Part shown: positions 61,875-64,000 of the stretch, one piece after another
How positions within the stretch are numbered: the stretch's first letter is position 1
Layout: every line of letters starts with the position of its first letter
NCBI GenBank assembly: GCA_020741775.1
Contig: DYYG01000020.1
Location: 1 to 64,000 of the forward strand
From: Methylorubrum populi
GTDB taxonomy: Bacteria > Pseudomonadota > Alphaproteobacteria > Rhizobiales > Beijerinckiaceae
Reading direction: 5' to 3'
DNA: 64,000 nt
The notes under the pieces: model-generated
Seen by the model: the letters and a program-made list of their open reading frames with translations, nothing else
Databases searched by the model: none
What the model was told of the DNA's origin: nothing
Made by a program: the position numbers and the translations under genes

Positions 61875-62261
61875 GCCAAAAGCCGAGTCCGGCGAGCGTA
61901 GCCGCAGATCATCGGCCCGTTCACCGAACTTTATCCCCTCCGGGCATTGACGAGGGGAACCCTCACGCGTAGAAGCGCGCCACTCCGGTGGATCGAGAGT
62001 CGCTTTCGGGTCGAAGCCAGGGGCTTCGGCGACCGTCGTCAGACCGATACCGGCATCACACCCTGACGTGCTCGTCAGATCAGCGGGTAAGACCGCGTCG
62101 TCATAAGCGGCGTGATCCTCTGCCTCACCATCGCCAAAGGCCCTGATCGGCCTCTGGCGCTATTCGTTTTGCCGCGGGTTCGCTCGCGGACCGACCGCTC
62201 CGCAAGGGGCTTCGACAGGTTCAGACGGTGGCCGCTTGCGGCCGGATGAAGAGGGCACAGG
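61875..62261. other. jetC-rpsL intergenic region with str-operon leader
   Basis: 387 bp with no gene. It contains a good promoter candidate at 61947-61975, and thus a leader of about 280 nt. Just before the rpsL ribosome-binding site is the perfect palindrome GGCCGC-TT-GCGGCC (62230-62243). No jetD or remnant of it is seen here. Confidence 0.6.
61947..61975 (+). promoter_or_regulatory. Promoter candidate for the str operon
   Basis: TTGACG (-35, 61947-61952) and TAGAAG (-10, 61970-61975) with a 17-bp spacer, the classic sigma-70-type arrangement. It is about 280 bp upstream of rpsL, in the expected direction. Confidence 0.5.
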
Positions 62262-62633
62262 ATGCCGACGATCAACCAGCTGATCGCCCAGCCGCGCAGG
62301 GCACAGAAGGCGCGCAACAAGGTGCCGGCGCTCAACGCCTGCCCGCAGAAGCGCGGCGTCTGCACCCGCGTTTATACCACGACCCCGAAGAAGCCGAACT
62401 CGGCGCTGCGTAAGGTCGCCAAGGTCCGTCTCACCAACGGCTTCGAGGTGATCGGCTACATCCCGGGCGAGGGTCACAACCTTCAGGAGCACTCCGTGGT
62501 CATGATCCGCGGCGGCCGCGTGAAGGATCTTCCGGGCGTGCGCTACCACATCCTGCGCGGTGTGCTCGACACGCAGGGTGTCAAGAACCGCAAGCAGCGT
62601 CGTTCGAAGTACGGTGCGAAGCGTCCGAAGTAA
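62262..62633 (+). CDS. rpsL: 30S ribosomal protein S12
   Basis: 123 aa, full length. [23 protein letters not shown] is the standard start. The streptomycin-contact positions are wild type: [13 protein letters not shown] carries the critical Lys, and [14 protein letters not shown] the second Lys. So no resistance mutation is seen. The ATG is preceded by GAGGGCACAGG. First gene of the str operon; rpsG follows after 107 bp. Confidence 0.99.
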   Translation: MPTINQLIAQPRRAQKARNKVPALNACPQKRGVCTRVYTTTPKKPNSALRKVAKVRLTNGFEVIGYIPGEGHNLQEHSVVMIRGGRVKDLPGVRYHILRGVLDTQGVKNRKQRRSKYGAKRPK

Positions 62634-62740
62634 TTTCTTCGGAACGGCCGGTTTCCACGGCCTCGCAAGGATGTCGCCGGCCCTCGGGCTCAAGGCGGCC
62701 TGCGCGGGGCGCTTAAGTCAAATTTTTCGAGAGTTACAAG

Positions 62741-63211
62741 ATGTCCCGTCGTCACTCTGCCGAGAAGCGCGAGATCATCCCGGACGCCAAGTACGGCGAC
62801 GTCGTGCTGACGAAGTTCATGAACTCGATCATGTACGAGGGCAAGAAGTCGACCGCTGAGCGGATCGTCTACGGTGCCTTCGACATCGTCGAGAGCCGCG
62901 CCCACGCGAACCCGATCGAGGTGTTCCGCGCCGCGCTGGACAACGTCGCCCCGGCGATCGAGGTCCGCTCCCGCCGCGTCGGCGGCGCGACCTACCAGGT
63001 CCCCGTCGAGGTGCGCACCGAGCGCCGTCAGGCTCTCGCCATCCGCTGGCTGATCCAGGCCGCCCGCTCCCGCAACGACCGGACCATGATCGAGCGTCTC
63101 TCCGCCGAGCTGCTCGACGCCGCCAACAACCGCGGCAACGCTGTGAAGAAGCGCGAGGACACGCACCGGATGGCGGAAGCCAACCGCGCCTTCTCGCACT
63201 ACCGCTGGTAA
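62741..63211 (+). CDS. rpsG: 30S ribosomal protein S7
   Basis: 156 aa, full length. [19 protein letters not shown] and [18 protein letters not shown] are conserved S7 segments; [15 protein letters not shown] is the standard C-terminus. It nucleates assembly of the 30S head. In the str operon between rpsL and fusA. Confidence 0.99.
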   Translation: MSRRHSAEKREIIPDAKYGDVVLTKFMNSIMYEGKKSTAERIVYGAFDIVESRAHANPIEVFRAALDNVAPAIEVRSRRVGGATYQVPVEVRTERRQALAIRWLIQAARSRNDRTMIERLSAELLDAANNRGNAVKKREDTHRMAEANRAFSHYRW

Positions 63212-63273
63212 TTCGCCTGTCGAGCGCCGCCCCTCGGTGGCGCTCCTAGCCTGACTTCTTCGGAGAGACCCCG

Positions 63274-64000
<727 letters not shown>

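Overview
The window reads as chromosomal DNA of a high-GC alphaproteobacterium of the Methylobacteriaceae (Methylobacterium/Methylorubrum, probably close to M. extorquens). The basis is the gene content: a YdeP-like molybdopterin oxidoreductase with a tiny partner (the fdh4AB arrangement), an oxalate operon with a PanE2-like oxalyl-CoA reductase, CP4-like class II AroA, a BoxR-type HTH/shikimate-kinase fusion, HWE-type histidine kinase, DUF3126, FYDLN acid protein, and short inverted intergenic repeats of the GCATTTTC/GAAAATGC kind. The species call is inference. The window opens inside ftsK and closes inside fusA, so both ends are cut core genes.

Layout. 1-5.4 kb: end of ftsK, a ZnuD-like TonB receptor with a palindromic operator candidate, and a multi-PAS HWE histidine kinase. 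5.4-13.9 kb: fdh4AB, DUF952-pyrD, an S24 (LexA-like) repressor, small conserved proteins, cysE and the BoxR-like regulator. 14.3-21 kb: a Crp-family regulator, a siderophore receptor with a PepSY membrane protein, and a small molybdopterin/flavin redox pair. 21-27.3 kb: FYDLN acid protein, aroA-cmk, DUF167, a PAS-GGDEF-EAL protein and tRNA-Thr(UGU). 27.6-35.1 kb: a four-gene operon for tripartite heavy-metal RND efflux ending in a PepSY protein. 35.3-39.7 kb: a membrane alpha/beta hydrolase, a glycosyltransferase, a creatininase-family hydrolase and two CsbD-type stress proteins.

40.1-44.9 kb is an oxalate assimilation operon. It encodes an oxalate/formate-type antiporter, an FAH-family enzyme, an oxalyl-CoA reductase (PanE2 type) and an oxalyl-CoA synthetase. 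Together these could import oxalate, activate it and reduce it to glyoxylate. 45-51.3 kb holds small unknown proteins, a divergent MFS/LysR pair, a tautomerase, a CitE-like lyase, a Gly/Tyr-rich secreted protein and a HAD phosphatase.

51.5-61.9 kb is the most unusual part. Wadjet/MksFEB-type genes jetA and jetB are followed, about 4.8 kb later, by a full-length jetC SMC-like ATPase. No jetD nuclease is visible. The block between them holds a LysR regulator, an MhqO-like ring-cleaving dioxygenase, an MhqD-like carboxylesterase, a MarR-GNAT fusion and an AT-rich stretch with tiny membrane proteins. Two strong operator-like palindromes lie in this block. The window ends with the str operon (rpsL, rpsG, fusA).
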